A stretch of DNA of 64,000 nucleotides from Burkholderiaceae bacterium (lineage in GTDB: Bacteria; Pseudomonadota; Gammaproteobacteria; Burkholderiales; Burkholderiaceae). The notes beneath the pieces are model-generated. The model saw only the letters and a list, made by a program, of their open reading frames with translations, ran no database searches and had not been told where the DNA came from. Position 1 is the stretch's first letter, and each line of letters opens with the position of its first letter. Location: NCBI GenBank assembly GCA_021166835.1, contig JAJPEN010000002.1:21413-85412 (forward strand), written 5' to 3'. Below are positions 15,891-26,969 of the stretch, piece by piece. Made by a program: the position numbers and the translations under genes.

Positions 15891-16858
15891 GTCCGGACCC
15901 CGTTTCTCGAGCGCGCGAAAGCAGCTTCCGCAAGGCCGGCGAGACCTTGCGGTGCGAACATCACGGCCATGAGGATCAGCACGCCGAGCACGAGGACCTG
16001 CTGGATGTTGGCAAAGCCCAATACCTGGGGGACGACCCCGAGCAGGAGAGTCGACGCCACGACACCCGCAACGCTACCCAGTCCACCGATGACGATGATG
16101 AACAGCCATGTGAACGTAAGCTCGACGTTGAAGAGGTGCGGATCGACGCTTCGGAAATGGAACGCGTGCAGCCAGCCGGCAAGGGCTGCGAGAGTCGACG
16201 ACAGGGTGAACGCGGAAAGACGCACGGCCTGCGCGTCGATGCCTGCCGCTTCGGCCGCTTGGGGTGAGTCCTTCGCGGCAAGCATTGCGCGCCCGAGCGG
16301 CGACCGGCGCAGGCTCACCAGACCTGCGATCACGCCGAGACATGAAAGCACCGCCACTGCCAGAAAGCGGGAACCGGTAATCGAAATGCCGAAGAGCTCC
16401 AGGGCCGGAAGGCCGTGGATGCCGTTGACGCCGCCCAGGATTCCGCCCGACTGGCGGACGAGCACCTCGGCGAAAAGCGAGAACGCGAGGCTCGCGGTAG
16501 CAAGGAAGTAGCCGTGCAACCGAAGCAGCGGGCGGCCGACCAGCGCCGCGACGCACGCGGCAGCCGCGAGCGATGCGATTCCGGCAGCCCACACAGGCCA
16601 TCCCGCGTGCAACGACATGAGCGCGGAGACGTAGGCACCCAGCCCGTAGAACGCCGCGTGCGACAGGCAGAATAGCCCCGCAGTACCGACGAGCAGATTC
16701 ATGCTGAGCGTGAGGATGAGAAGCACGCACGTGCTGAATACCAGCGATGCGTAGTAGGGGGCGTTCCCCACGACCGGCAGCGCAATCATGAGCGCGCCCG
16801 CAGCAAACAGCGTCACCAGAGATCGGGGTGACCAGGCAGAACGTCGGATCCCGGTCAC
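15887..16858 (-). CDS. livM: LIV-type ABC transporter permease
   Basis: A 323-residue inner-membrane permease with 8-10 hydrophobic segments. Motifs include NLLVGTAGLFCLSHAAFYGLGAY, GGVNGIHGLPAL, SPLGRAMLAAKDSPQAAEAAG (the EAA-like loop to the ATPases) and IIVIGGLGSVAGVVAST. The GTG at 16858 overlaps the livH stop (GTGA). The reading frame continues far upstream inside livH but only as a shadow. Confidence 0.89.
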   Translation of the reverse strand: MTGIRRSAWSPRSLVTLFAAGALMIALPVVGNAPYYASLVFSTCVLLILTLSMNLLVGTAGLFCLSHAAFYGLGAYVSALMSLHAGWPVWAAGIASLAAAACVAALVGRPLLRLHGYFLATASLAFSLFAEVLVRQSGGILGGVNGIHGLPALELFGISITGSRFLAVAVLSCLGVIAGLVSLRRSPLGRAMLAAKDSPQAAEAAGIDAQAVRLSAFTLSSTLAALAGWLHAFHFRSVDPHLFNVELTFTWLFIIVIGGLGSVAGVVASTLLLGVVPQVLGFANIQQVLVLGVLILMAVMFAPQGLAGLAEAAFARSRNGVRT

Positions 16859-17736
16859 GTCGTTTCCCGCCCGGGGCCGAGGAGTCCCTGCGGGCGCAGG
16901 GCGAGTACGAGAAGCAGGAAGGCAAAAGCGATGGCTTCGGAATACAGCGAGCTGAGGTAGTAGGAGCTCATCGCTTCGATGCTTCCGAGAAGGAGACCGC
17001 CCACGAGGCCTCCCAACGGCGTAGCGACCCCGCCCACGATGAGCGCGATGAAGCCCTTGATGCCGGGCAGGACGCCCATCATGTAGCCGGCCGCGAATAG
17101 AGGCCCCACGAGCCAGCCGGTTATGCCGGCGATGGCACCCGCGATCGCGAAGGCCGTGAGCCTTACATGCCCCGGGTCCATCCCGCAGAGCTGTGCGCCT
17201 AGCCGGTCGCTCGCCGTGACCTGGAGGCAGAAGCCATGCCAGGTAAAGCGGGTGAAGAGCAGGAAGGCACCGTATAGCGTCGCGGTAACCGCGAAGACGA
17301 ACAGCGTCTGCGCAGTGAACACGAGCGAGTCTCCGATCACGACGATGGCGCTTCCTGCCGGCGAGGGCAGCGGCGCATCCAGTCGCCCGTACCAGGAGCC
17401 GGTACCGAATCGGACCACGATCATGATGCCGAGCAACGCGACGACGAGCACGTCCTCGGGTGCCTTGCGCGCCTGCAACGGCGCGATGATGAGACGCTCG
17501 GCGAGTACAGACCCCAGGGCTGCGATCGCGATGGATGCGACGAGCACGAAAGGCAGCGGAACCCCCGTTCCGAGCAGCGCTGCACCGGACACCGCCGCGA
17601 GCATGAGCCACTCGCCTTGGGCGAAATTCAGAATGGAAGTGGCGCGGATGATGACGTAGTAGCCCAGGGCGACCGATGCATAGATGCAGCCGGTGCGCAG
17701 CCCGGCCACGAGGATCAGCAGCAGGTCATCCATCAT
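16855..17736 (-). CDS. livH: LIV-type ABC transporter permease
   Basis: A 293-residue inner-membrane permease. ASVALGYYVIIRATSILNFAQGEWLML is the typical LivH start, and VTASDRLGAQLCGMD is the cytoplasmic loop. IKGFIALIVGGVATPLGGLVGGLLLG and VLALRPQGLLG near the C-terminus are diagnostic. Two ATGs in tandem (17736, 17733) are both possible. It follows the BKACE gene by 43 nt on the same strand. Confidence 0.9.
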   Translation of the reverse strand: MMDDLLLILVAGLRTGCIYASVALGYYVIIRATSILNFAQGEWLMLAAVSGAALLGTGVPLPFVLVASIAIAALGSVLAERLIIAPLQARKAPEDVLVVALLGIMIVVRFGTGSWYGRLDAPLPSPAGSAIVVIGDSLVFTAQTLFVFAVTATLYGAFLLFTRFTWHGFCLQVTASDRLGAQLCGMDPGHVRLTAFAIAGAIAGITGWLVGPLFAAGYMMGVLPGIKGFIALIVGGVATPLGGLVGGLLLGSIEAMSSYYLSSLYSEAIAFAFLLLVLALRPQGLLGPGRETT

Positions 17737-17779
17737 CGAGCAGGCAGAGATGCACTCGCGTCGGCTGATCCCTGCCGGC

Positions 17780-18688
17780 TCATGCGCCGGCGCGGTTGCG
17801 GTTCAGCTGAAGAATCCTGCGCGCCTCTGCGGGAGTCGCGGGGCGCCGACCGTAGATCCTGGCGATCTCGACGACCTTTTCGACGAGCTCGTGATTGCGC
17901 CGTGCCGTGCGCCCGTCCGGCAGGTAGATCGTGTCCTCGAAGCCGACGCGTACGCACTCGAAGCCGAGCGCCAGAGCGAGAGTCACGGCCGGGAATGCCA
18001 TCCTGCCGGTGGCGCCGCCACTGCGGATCGCGTTCGGAAAGAGGCATCGCGCCTCCTCCTGCAGGAACATGAAGCTGCGGAAGTTGGGAACGAAGCCACC
18101 GAAAATGGGGGCGACGATCATTATGTGCTTCGCAGCCGGATCCACGCCTTCCTCGACGAGGATACGGTGCAGCCGGTGAAGCGCCGTCACGTGCGGCACC
18201 TCGAACTCGATGATCGAACCCCGGCCATAGACGATCCGTATCGTCTCTTTCAGGAAGCGCGCCGAGTTGGGAAATGACGACTCGCCCTCGTAGCCGCCGT
18301 CCGGGTTGAAGAAGTCGATCGATGCCGTGGCGGCGCCGTGGAAATCGGGCGGCGGATTCAGACGCATCAGGGCAAGCCGCTCCTCATCGTCCGGAAAGAC
18401 TCGCGCGCCCGTGGCCGGGTCGATCCGATCGCCGATGCCGTTCGTCGACTGCAGCAGGATGTCCGACTTCTCTCGGACGCGGCGGATGATGTCGCTATAG
18501 ACGCCGGGCTCGCCGGTGTTGTTGCCGTTCGCGTCCCTGCCGTGGAAGTGCAGGACACTCGCACCTGCTTGCGCACACAGCGCGGCCTCGCCGGCAATCT
18601 CCGCCGGCGTTATCGGCACGAAGACGTCCCCGCTGCTCTTACGGGCGCCGCCGTTGACGGCGACGATGATGACAAGTGGCTGCTCCAT
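17780..18688 (-). CDS. Beta-keto acid cleavage enzyme (BKACE, DUF849 family)
   Basis: A 302-residue TIM-barrel enzyme. BKACEs use zinc to condense a beta-keto acid with acetyl-CoA, giving acetoacetate and a new acyl-CoA. Seen here: ITPAEIAGEAALCAQAGAS, LHFHGRD (zinc ligands His47 and His49), NPDGGYEGES and PIFGGFVPN. AAGGGAG precedes the ATG at 18688. It heads the liv operon and is divergent from the LuxR gene. The substrate cannot be told from sequence; the linked transporter, FAH-like hydrolase and cupin suggest an organic acid degraded to acyl-CoA and acetoacetate. Confidence 0.85.
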   Translation of the reverse strand: MEQPLVIIVAVNGGARKSSGDVFVPITPAEIAGEAALCAQAGASVLHFHGRDANGNNTGEPGVYSDIIRRVREKSDILLQSTNGIGDRIDPATGARVFPDDEERLALMRLNPPPDFHGAATASIDFFNPDGGYEGESSFPNSARFLKETIRIVYGRGSIIEFEVPHVTALHRLHRILVEEGVDPAAKHIMIVAPIFGGFVPNFRSFMFLQEEARCLFPNAIRSGGATGRMAFPAVTLALALGFECVRVGFEDTIYLPDGRTARRNHELVEKVVEIARIYGRRPATPAEARRILQLNRNRAGA

Positions 18689-18834
18689 GTCGACTCCCTT
18701 CTCTCCTCGGTGTCGTGATCGGTAGCCGCGGGCCGCCGTGCCGAGTCGGCGCCGCTGCAAACCGCGCGGGCGAACAGTCGTATTTTCGATACGGATCGTC
18801 TCGACTCAAGTCCGGTCGTCATCTTTCGGGTCGC

Positions 18835-18854
18835 GTACCCTTCAAAAGGGGTAC
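18835..18854. promoter_or_regulatory. Inverted repeat in the BKACE/luxR divergent promoter region
   Basis: GTACCC at 18835-18840 and GGGTAC at 18849-18854 flank TTCAAAAG, giving a near-palindrome 24 nt before the luxR start and between the two divergent genes. It is a plausible operator for the LuxR-type product or another regulator. The assignment is positional inference only. Confidence 0.35.
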
Positions 18855-18877
18855 AAGAACGGAAATCGACGAGGCGG

Positions 18878-19711
18878 ATGATGGAAGTCTGGAACGTTGC
18901 AACCCGCTGTGACCTCAACGACGGTCAGTTGCCGATCTCGGCGACCGCGCATCTTCTGGGTGCGCTCACGGCTGCAGACCTGGCCGCGAGCCTTCGCGCA
19001 TTTCTCGACGCGCTCGCGCCGTTCGAATTCCTGACCTACGTGCGTTACGTACAAGGTCGCAACCGTGGCCCGGCGCCTCCGGAGCTGGTGGCCGGTCTCT
19101 CGGCGCCCGATCTGCTAAATGTCACCGCCCAGTGCTTCGCCATCTATCGTCAACGGTTCTGGCGCCACGATGAATGCACATCGATAGCGCAGCGCCTCGC
19201 GCACGACGACGGCTTCATCGCAATAGTTCGTTTCACTCCGGGCGACCTCGACGCGCCGCGCTGGCGTCGCGATGTGTATCGGCGCATGCACATCGACGAT
19301 CGTCTCTCGATTCTGTATGCGCCCGCGCCGGGAGCAGTATTCGGTTTGAACGCGTATCGCGGACGCCGCCGCGGCGTCTTCGGCCGTAACGAGATCGATC
19401 GCGTCGTCGCTGCAGCGCCCCTCGTGCGGGAAATTCATCGTCTGCGGCTGTCGGGTTTCACGGGCCGGTCCGCGTACGTGGATCGGCTGGAACGAGTAAC
19501 CCGGAGGCTGCGCGAGCGGTTTCCCGACCTGTCGACCCGGGAGACGGACGTCTGCGCTCGCATCGCTTGCGGCGTGACCGCACAGGGCATTGCTGCAGAG
19601 CTCGAGTTGAGCACATCGACGGTGACCACGCTGAGGAAGCGCGCATACGAAAAGCTCAGGCGGCGCAGGACCGCCCCGGGGCGAGCGCAACTCGCTGAAC
19701 TGGCCTGCTGA
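18878..19711 (+). CDS. LuxR-family transcriptional regulator
   Basis: A 277-residue protein. The last ~70 residues hold a LuxR helix-turn-helix: LSTRETDVCARIACGVTAQG followed by IAAELELSTSTVTTLRKRAYEKL. The N-terminal ~190 residues match no sensor domain I recognise; I see no receiver-domain phospho-acceptor pattern and no clear autoinducer-binding signature. It is divergent from the BKACE-liv operon and upstream of the FAH/cupin/Bug genes, so it probably controls one or both sets. ATGs at 18878 and 18881 are both possible. Confidence 0.82.
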   Translation: MMEVWNVATRCDLNDGQLPISATAHLLGALTAADLAASLRAFLDALAPFEFLTYVRYVQGRNRGPAPPELVAGLSAPDLLNVTAQCFAIYRQRFWRHDECTSIAQRLAHDDGFIAIVRFTPGDLDAPRWRRDVYRRMHIDDRLSILYAPAPGAVFGLNAYRGRRRGVFGRNEIDRVVAAAPLVREIHRLRLSGFTGRSAYVDRLERVTRRLRERFPDLSTRETDVCARIACGVTAQGIAAELELSTSTVTTLRKRAYEKLRRRRTAPGRAQLAELAC

Positions 19712-19820
19712 TAGCGCCGGGGTACGGACGACGCAACGAGCGTGGCGTCTTGCTATTCAAAAGCGGTGAGCAAGGTTACGATACGATCCGTTACGTCCTG
19801 TATTATCTGATGAGTAAGGA

Positions 19821-20819
19821 ATGAAGCTCGGCCGAATTGCAATGGAGGGTCCGGACGGCACCGTCGCGCGCCTGGTCCTGGTGGTTCCGGAGGAGCGCCG
19901 CGTCGTCGACCTCAAGCGGGCAACGACGGGCATCCTGGTCGCGGAAGGCGCGACTCACGAAGCGGCCACACGCGTTTCGGGCGCCTTGTTTCCGGGGAGC
20001 ATGTCGGCAGCCATCGCGCTCGGGCCGAGGTTCCTCGACGCGGCGCGCGAGATCGATCGATCTCGCCCCGACGAAGCGTCGATCACCTTCGACGACGTGC
20101 GTTGGCTCGCCGCGTGCGACCCATCCATCGTTCGCGATGGGCTCACATTCGTCGCTCATATTAGGGGCTTCCATCAAAAGATGGGCGCCACCCCGCCACC
20201 GGCGATTCTCGCAATGCCGGGCTACTTCAAGGGAACGCCGCACACCGTCATCGGCCACGATGCCGAAGTCCCCTGGCCCGGTTACATCGAGCGCATGGAC
20301 TACGAGCTCGAACTCGGCTACGTCGTGGGCCGCCGCGGAGCGAGCCTGCACCCCGAGCAGGCGCGCGACTATCTCTTCGGCATCACGATCTTCAATGATT
20401 TCAGCGCGCGGGACCGACAGAAAGAGGAGATGTCCATCCAGATGGGACCGACCAAGTCGAAGGATTTCGCGTACGGCGTCGGACCCTGGATCACGACCAT
20501 CGATGAATTCCCCGACCTCGATGCGATACCGATGGAGGTGCGCGTCAACGGAGAAACGTGGGCACGGGGTACGAGCGCCGACAAACTGTGGACGGTGGAA
20601 GAGCTCCTCGCGTGGACGAGCTTGGGCGAGCGTCTCGAGCCGGGAGACATCATCGGTTCGGGCACGATGGGCAGAGGCTCGTCATTGGAGCTCGACCGCA
20701 GGCTCTCGCCGGGCGACGTCATCGAGCTCGAGGTCGGTGGCGTCGGCACCTTGCGCAATCGACTCGGGCAGCCGCAGCAGGGACTGTGGTGGCCTCGAAC
20801 GCGCGAGCCCTTCATGTGA
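19821..20819 (+). CDS. Fumarylacetoacetate hydrolase family protein
   Basis: A 332-residue FAH-fold hydrolase or isomerase. The metal site is visible as YELELGYVVGR (two Glu) with a downstream Asp in ITIFNDFSARD, followed by KSKDFAYGVGPWI. GDIIGSGTMGRGSSLEL is the typical C-terminal strand. Relatives cleave C-C bonds in diketo acids or isomerise ring-cleavage products. The AAGGA touches the ATG directly, which is tight; M8 (19842) is a weaker alternative. First gene of a plus-strand run with the cupin and Bug genes. Confidence 0.87.
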   Translation: MKLGRIAMEGPDGTVARLVLVVPEERRVVDLKRATTGILVAEGATHEAATRVSGALFPGSMSAAIALGPRFLDAAREIDRSRPDEASITFDDVRWLAACDPSIVRDGLTFVAHIRGFHQKMGATPPPAILAMPGYFKGTPHTVIGHDAEVPWPGYIERMDYELELGYVVGRRGASLHPEQARDYLFGITIFNDFSARDRQKEEMSIQMGPTKSKDFAYGVGPWITTIDEFPDLDAIPMEVRVNGETWARGTSADKLWTVEELLAWTSLGERLEPGDIIGSGTMGRGSSLELDRRLSPGDVIELEVGGVGTLRNRLGQPQQGLWWPRTREPFM

Positions 20820-20838
20820 TCCCGCCACCGGCCACCCG

Positions 20839-21402
20839 ATGATCGACAAGACCGATAACGGCGTTCCGGCCGAATGCGCAGCGAGTATTCGACCCGTGCG
20901 GCGCATCGTCACCGGCGAGAACGCGCAGGGACGATCCATCTTCGTATCGGACGGACCTGCGCCGAACTGCATTGTGGAGGCGGGATTGCCGCCCGCGCAG
21001 GTCCTGTGGGCGACCGGAGAAGACTGCGCGCCGAGCGAGGATCCGGCACCGGCAGGCTTCAGGTTCGGTTTTCACTCGCGGGGCGGCTCGCTGCTGCGCA
21101 TCGTCGACTTTCCGCCTGATGAAGCCTGCGACACGAACCAGCTCGCACGATTCCTGGACGAGCACGGTGTGCGCGGAGCATCGAGCGCCCGGCACTTCTG
21201 GTTCCACAAGACGCCCTCGCTCGACTACGCGATCGTTCTCGAAGGCGAGATCTATGCATTGATGGACGACGACGAGACTCTGATGCGAGCAGGCGACGTG
21301 CTGATTCAGCGTGCCACCAGTCACAGCTGGTCCAACCGCTCCGGACGGAACTGTCGAATGGCGTTCGTGCTGCTCGACATCGTCGGTACAGGGGCGGGAT
21401 AA
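20839..21402 (+). CDS. Cupin-domain protein
   Basis: A 187-residue protein with one cupin barrel in its C-terminal half. TPSLDYAIVLEGEIYALMDD and MRAGDVLIQRATSHSW resemble cupin motifs 1 and 2. Motif 1 has an Asp where the first metal-binding His is usual (LDYAIVLEGE), while motif 2 keeps the His in ATSHSW, so metal binding may be weak. Such cupins often accompany FAH-like enzymes in aromatic or gentisate-type pathways. It starts 19 nt after the FAH gene; the function is not established. Confidence 0.78.
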   Translation: MIDKTDNGVPAECAASIRPVRRIVTGENAQGRSIFVSDGPAPNCIVEAGLPPAQVLWATGEDCAPSEDPAPAGFRFGFHSRGGSLLRIVDFPPDEACDTNQLARFLDEHGVRGASSARHFWFHKTPSLDYAIVLEGEIYALMDDDETLMRAGDVLIQRATSHSWSNRSGRNCRMAFVLLDIVGTGAG

Positions 21403-21421
21403 CGAAAAGAAGGAGACCGAC

Positions 21422-22387
21422 ATGCAACGCAGGCAAGTCCTTCAAGCCGCAGCAGTGCTCGCGGGAGCGGCGGCCATCCATGTACGGGCACAGTCCCACG
21501 TCGTCACCGTCGTCGTGGGGTTCAGCGCAGGAGCAGCGCCCGACGTGGCGCTCCGCTTTCTCGTGCCGCATCTTTCGCCCGAACTCGGGGGGCGCAATGT
21601 CATCGTCGACAATCGACCGGGAGCAGGCGGACAACTGGCCTTCGCCGCGCTCAGGCAGGCGTCTGCGGACGGAACCCTGTTCGCGTTCGTGCCGTCGAAC
21701 CTGCTGACGACCTTCCCGCTCATCTACAGCAAGTTGCCGTATGAAGCGGCCGATGTAACGCCGATCGCGACTGCCTGCACCTTCGACTTCAGCCTGGCTG
21801 TTGCAGCGGATCACCCTGCCCGCACCCTTGCGCAATTCGTCGACTGGTGCAAGGCCAATCCGAAAAAAGCGAGTCTCGGCAATCCGGGGCTCGGGACCCC
21901 GCACCACTTCTTCGGCTGGCTGTTCGGTCGTGATGCGGGCATCGAGATCGAGGCAGTGCCGTATCGCAGCACGCCGCAGATGGCGCAAGAGACCGCTTCC
22001 GGACAGGTTGCCGCATCGATCGCGGCTTCGCCACTCTTCATCGAGCTGGTTCGTGGCGGCAAGCTGCGGGTTCTGGCTACGACGGGCGAAGCCCGCACCA
22101 CGGCATTTCCGGACGTGCCCACGTTCATCGAGGCGGGCTACCCGGCGCTCAAGAGCGTCGAATGGTTCGGCTTCTTCGGCCGCGCCGGAACGCCCCAGCC
22201 CGTGCTCGATCAGCTGGCGAGTGCGGTTCGCACGGTTGTAGCGCGCGACGATGTCGCCGCGCAGCTGCGGGCCATGGGCTTCACGCCCGTGGTACACGAC
22301 GCCGCGTGGCTGGATCGCGTGATCAAGGCCGACTACGAGCGCTGGGCGGACGTCGTTCGCCGCACCGGATTCAAGGCGAGCTCGTAG
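21422..22387 (+). CDS. Bug/TctC-family tripartite tricarboxylate transporter binding protein
   Basis: A 321-residue periplasmic binding protein with a signal peptide (RRQVLQAAAVLAGAAAIHVRAQ). VTVVVGFSAGAAPDVALR and NVIVDNRPGAGGQLAFAAL are Bug-family motifs, and VWATPHH-type loops are replaced here by GNPGLGTPHHFFGWL. A clear AAGGAGA precedes the ATG. No TctA/TctB membrane genes are nearby, as is usual for orphan Bug proteins in Burkholderiales. Its 3' end overlaps the convergent TetR gene by 55 bp. Confidence 0.88.
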   Translation: MQRRQVLQAAAVLAGAAAIHVRAQSHVVTVVVGFSAGAAPDVALRFLVPHLSPELGGRNVIVDNRPGAGGQLAFAALRQASADGTLFAFVPSNLLTTFPLIYSKLPYEAADVTPIATACTFDFSLAVAADHPARTLAQFVDWCKANPKKASLGNPGLGTPHHFFGWLFGRDAGIEIEAVPYRSTPQMAQETASGQVAASIAASPLFIELVRGGKLRVLATTGEARTTAFPDVPTFIEAGYPALKSVEWFGFFGRAGTPQPVLDQLASAVRTVVARDDVAAQLRAMGFTPVVHDAAWLDRVIKADYERWADVVRRTGFKASS

Positions 22388-23061
22388 TGCGAACGGCGAA
22401 CGGATCGCCGAGAGGCGGGGGCAGGCGCCTTCGGAATGTTCAACTCGCGAAGGTCGGGAACCTCCGCACCGAGCAGCGCGAAGGTGAACTCCAGATGCTC
22501 ACGCGCAAACGCGTCATCCAGCGCTCCGAATCCCAGGAGCAGCCGCATATAGATCGGGGCGTATAGGACTTCGCCGAGGAGCTCGATGTTCGGCGGCGTC
22601 GGGATGGCAGCGCTGGCTCGCCAGCGTTCGAGCATCTCGCGCACCATTGCGCGCCGGCCGTAGTGAAAGCGCTCGCGCAGCTCGCGGAGTACGGCCGGAT
22701 CGGACTGGCCTTCCGCAATGATCTGGGCAACGATGCGCCCGGACCAGCCGGCGTACTCCCGGATCAACGAAACGATGTGGAAGGCGATCGCGTCGCTGGG
22801 CGGCAGATCGTGCCGCATCGGGGTCTTCATGACATGGTGCTCGACGAAGGCGTCGATCACGACCATTGCCTTCGAATCCCACCAGCGGTAGATCGTCGAC
22901 TTGCCCACGCCGGCTTCGCGGGCGATCGCCTCTATGCTGACCGTCTGCACCGTCTGCGTTTCGAGCAGCCGATACGTTGCAGCGAGGATTTGTGCTCGCG
23001 AGGCCTCGCTTCGCGGCCGTCCGGCGCGTCGAGTGGCGCGAGGTGAGGTCCTGTTGGTCAC
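22333..23061 (-). CDS. TetR/AcrR-family transcriptional regulator
   Basis: A 242-residue repressor-type protein. RAQILAATYRLLETQTVQTV and IAREAGVGKSTIYRWWDSKA form the N-terminal DNA-binding domain (residues ~23-67). The C-terminal ligand domain is unassigned. The final ~25 codons run into the convergent Bug gene, so its C-terminus (Arg/Ser-rich) may be non-essential. It probably regulates the neighbouring catabolic genes or itself. Confidence 0.87.
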   Translation of the reverse strand: MTNRTSPRATRRAGRPRSEASRAQILAATYRLLETQTVQTVSIEAIAREAGVGKSTIYRWWDSKAMVVIDAFVEHHVMKTPMRHDLPPSDAIAFHIVSLIREYAGWSGRIVAQIIAEGQSDPAVLRELRERFHYGRRAMVREMLERWRASAAIPTPPNIELLGEVLYAPIYMRLLLGFGALDDAFAREHLEFTFALLGAEVPDLRELNIPKAPAPASRRSVRRSHYELALNPVRRTTSAQRS

Positions 23062-23122
23062 GGAAAGGGCGAGCGTCCCACTGCGAAGACGTAGGGCCCG
23101 AGTTTACTCGACGGCGCATAGC

Positions 23123-25898
<2,776 letters not shown>

Positions 25899-25923
25899 CG
25901 CCTCGGCGTCGCGCATCGACGAC

Positions 25924-26535
25924 ATGAACGATTCGACGACGGTCGCACCGAAACAGGCGCGACCGAAACGGGGGGAACGACGTCTGCAGATCCTGCAGAC
26001 GCTCGCGGCGATGCTCCAGGAACCGGGCGGCGATCGCGTCACCACCGCCGCGCTCGCCGGCCGCCTTCAGGTTTCCGAAGCGGCGTTGTACCGGCACTTC
26101 GCCAGCAAGGCGCAGATGTTCGAGGGCCTGATCGAGTTCATCGAATCGACGATCTTCGGCCTCATCAACCAGATCACCACGCAGCACGCCGAAGACGGCG
26201 TGCGCCAGTTGCGCGACATCGTCGCGATGCTGCTCACCTTCGCCGAGAAGAACCCCGGCATGACTCGCGTGCTGATCGGCGACGCGCTGGTCACCGAGGA
26301 CGGCCGGCTGCAGGACCGCATCAACCAGCTGATCGATCGCCTCGAAGCGTCGCTGAAGCAGGCTTTCCGCGTCAGCGTCGCCCAGGGGCGCCTGCCGCAG
26401 GACACCGACGTGGCGGCGCGCGCCGGCATCGCGCTGGCCTACGTGCTCGGCCGCTGGCTGCGCTACGCGAAGAGCGGTTTTCGACGCCCGCCCGGCGAGC
26501 TGTTCGAGCAGCAGGCGCTGTTTCTCATCGCCTGA
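25924..26535 (+). CDS. slmA: Nucleoid occlusion factor SlmA (TetR family)
   Basis: A 203-residue DNA-binding protein that blocks FtsZ assembly over the chromosome in its studied homologues. KRGERRLQILQTLAAMLQEP and LAGRLQVSEAALYRHFASKA are the SlmA-type helix-turn-helix. FIESTIFGLINQI, ALVTEDGRLQDRINQL and RSGFRRPP-like KSGFRRPPGELFEQQ are family features. It follows the HAD gene by 25 nt, the order common in this group. Confidence 0.92.
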   Translation: MNDSTTVAPKQARPKRGERRLQILQTLAAMLQEPGGDRVTTAALAGRLQVSEAALYRHFASKAQMFEGLIEFIESTIFGLINQITTQHAEDGVRQLRDIVAMLLTFAEKNPGMTRVLIGDALVTEDGRLQDRINQLIDRLEASLKQAFRVSVAQGRLPQDTDVAARAGIALAYVLGRWLRYAKSGFRRPPGELFEQQALFLIA

Positions 26536-26543
26536 GACGCTCC

Positions 26544-26729
26544 GTGGACATCGTCTGGCTCGCCCTGGTCGGCATCGCGCTCTACTTCGTCGCCGACCGC
26601 ATCCTCGTCGTGATGGAGCGTCGCGCCGGCCATCCCTTCGAGCAGCGCTCGATCATCTTCTTCGGGCTGATTCTCGCCATGGCGCTGGTCGTCTTCGCGC
26701 TGATCCGCAGGTTCTTCGAGGTCGGCTGA
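26544..26729 (+). CDS. Small two-helix membrane protein, conserved hypothetical
   Basis: A 61-residue protein starting at GTG 26544, eight bases after slmA. Two hydrophobic segments (VWLALVGIALYFVADRILVV, then IIFFGLILAMALVVFALI) are separated by the basic linker ERRAGHPFEQRS. The topology suggests an inner-membrane hairpin. I know no function; the tight spacing behind slmA points to co-expression. Confidence 0.7.
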   Translation: MDIVWLALVGIALYFVADRILVVMERRAGHPFEQRSIIFFGLILAMALVVFALIRRFFEVG

Positions 26730-26969
26730 AAGCGACAGTGCCGGCCGGTGCGTGGTGCTCGCACCCGGCATGCGCTATCATCGCGTCCGTTGCGGCGATT
26801 GCGATTCGCGAATCACCGCCTCGCCGGCGCCGTCGCCAGTCTCTGCGCCGCATCTTCCCGGCATCCGCCGGTTCGAAGTTCCACCCCGATTCGTCTGCCC
26901 GCGACTGGCGTCGCAATGCCGATGCGCAATCCGCGCGTCGTGCCGACAGGCCGATGTCGCTGGAGTTCC

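Noticed and set aside
19770..19805. GTTACG direct repeats before the FAH gene considered as an operator
   Set aside because: Two short copies spaced 15 bases apart are too weak to support a site.
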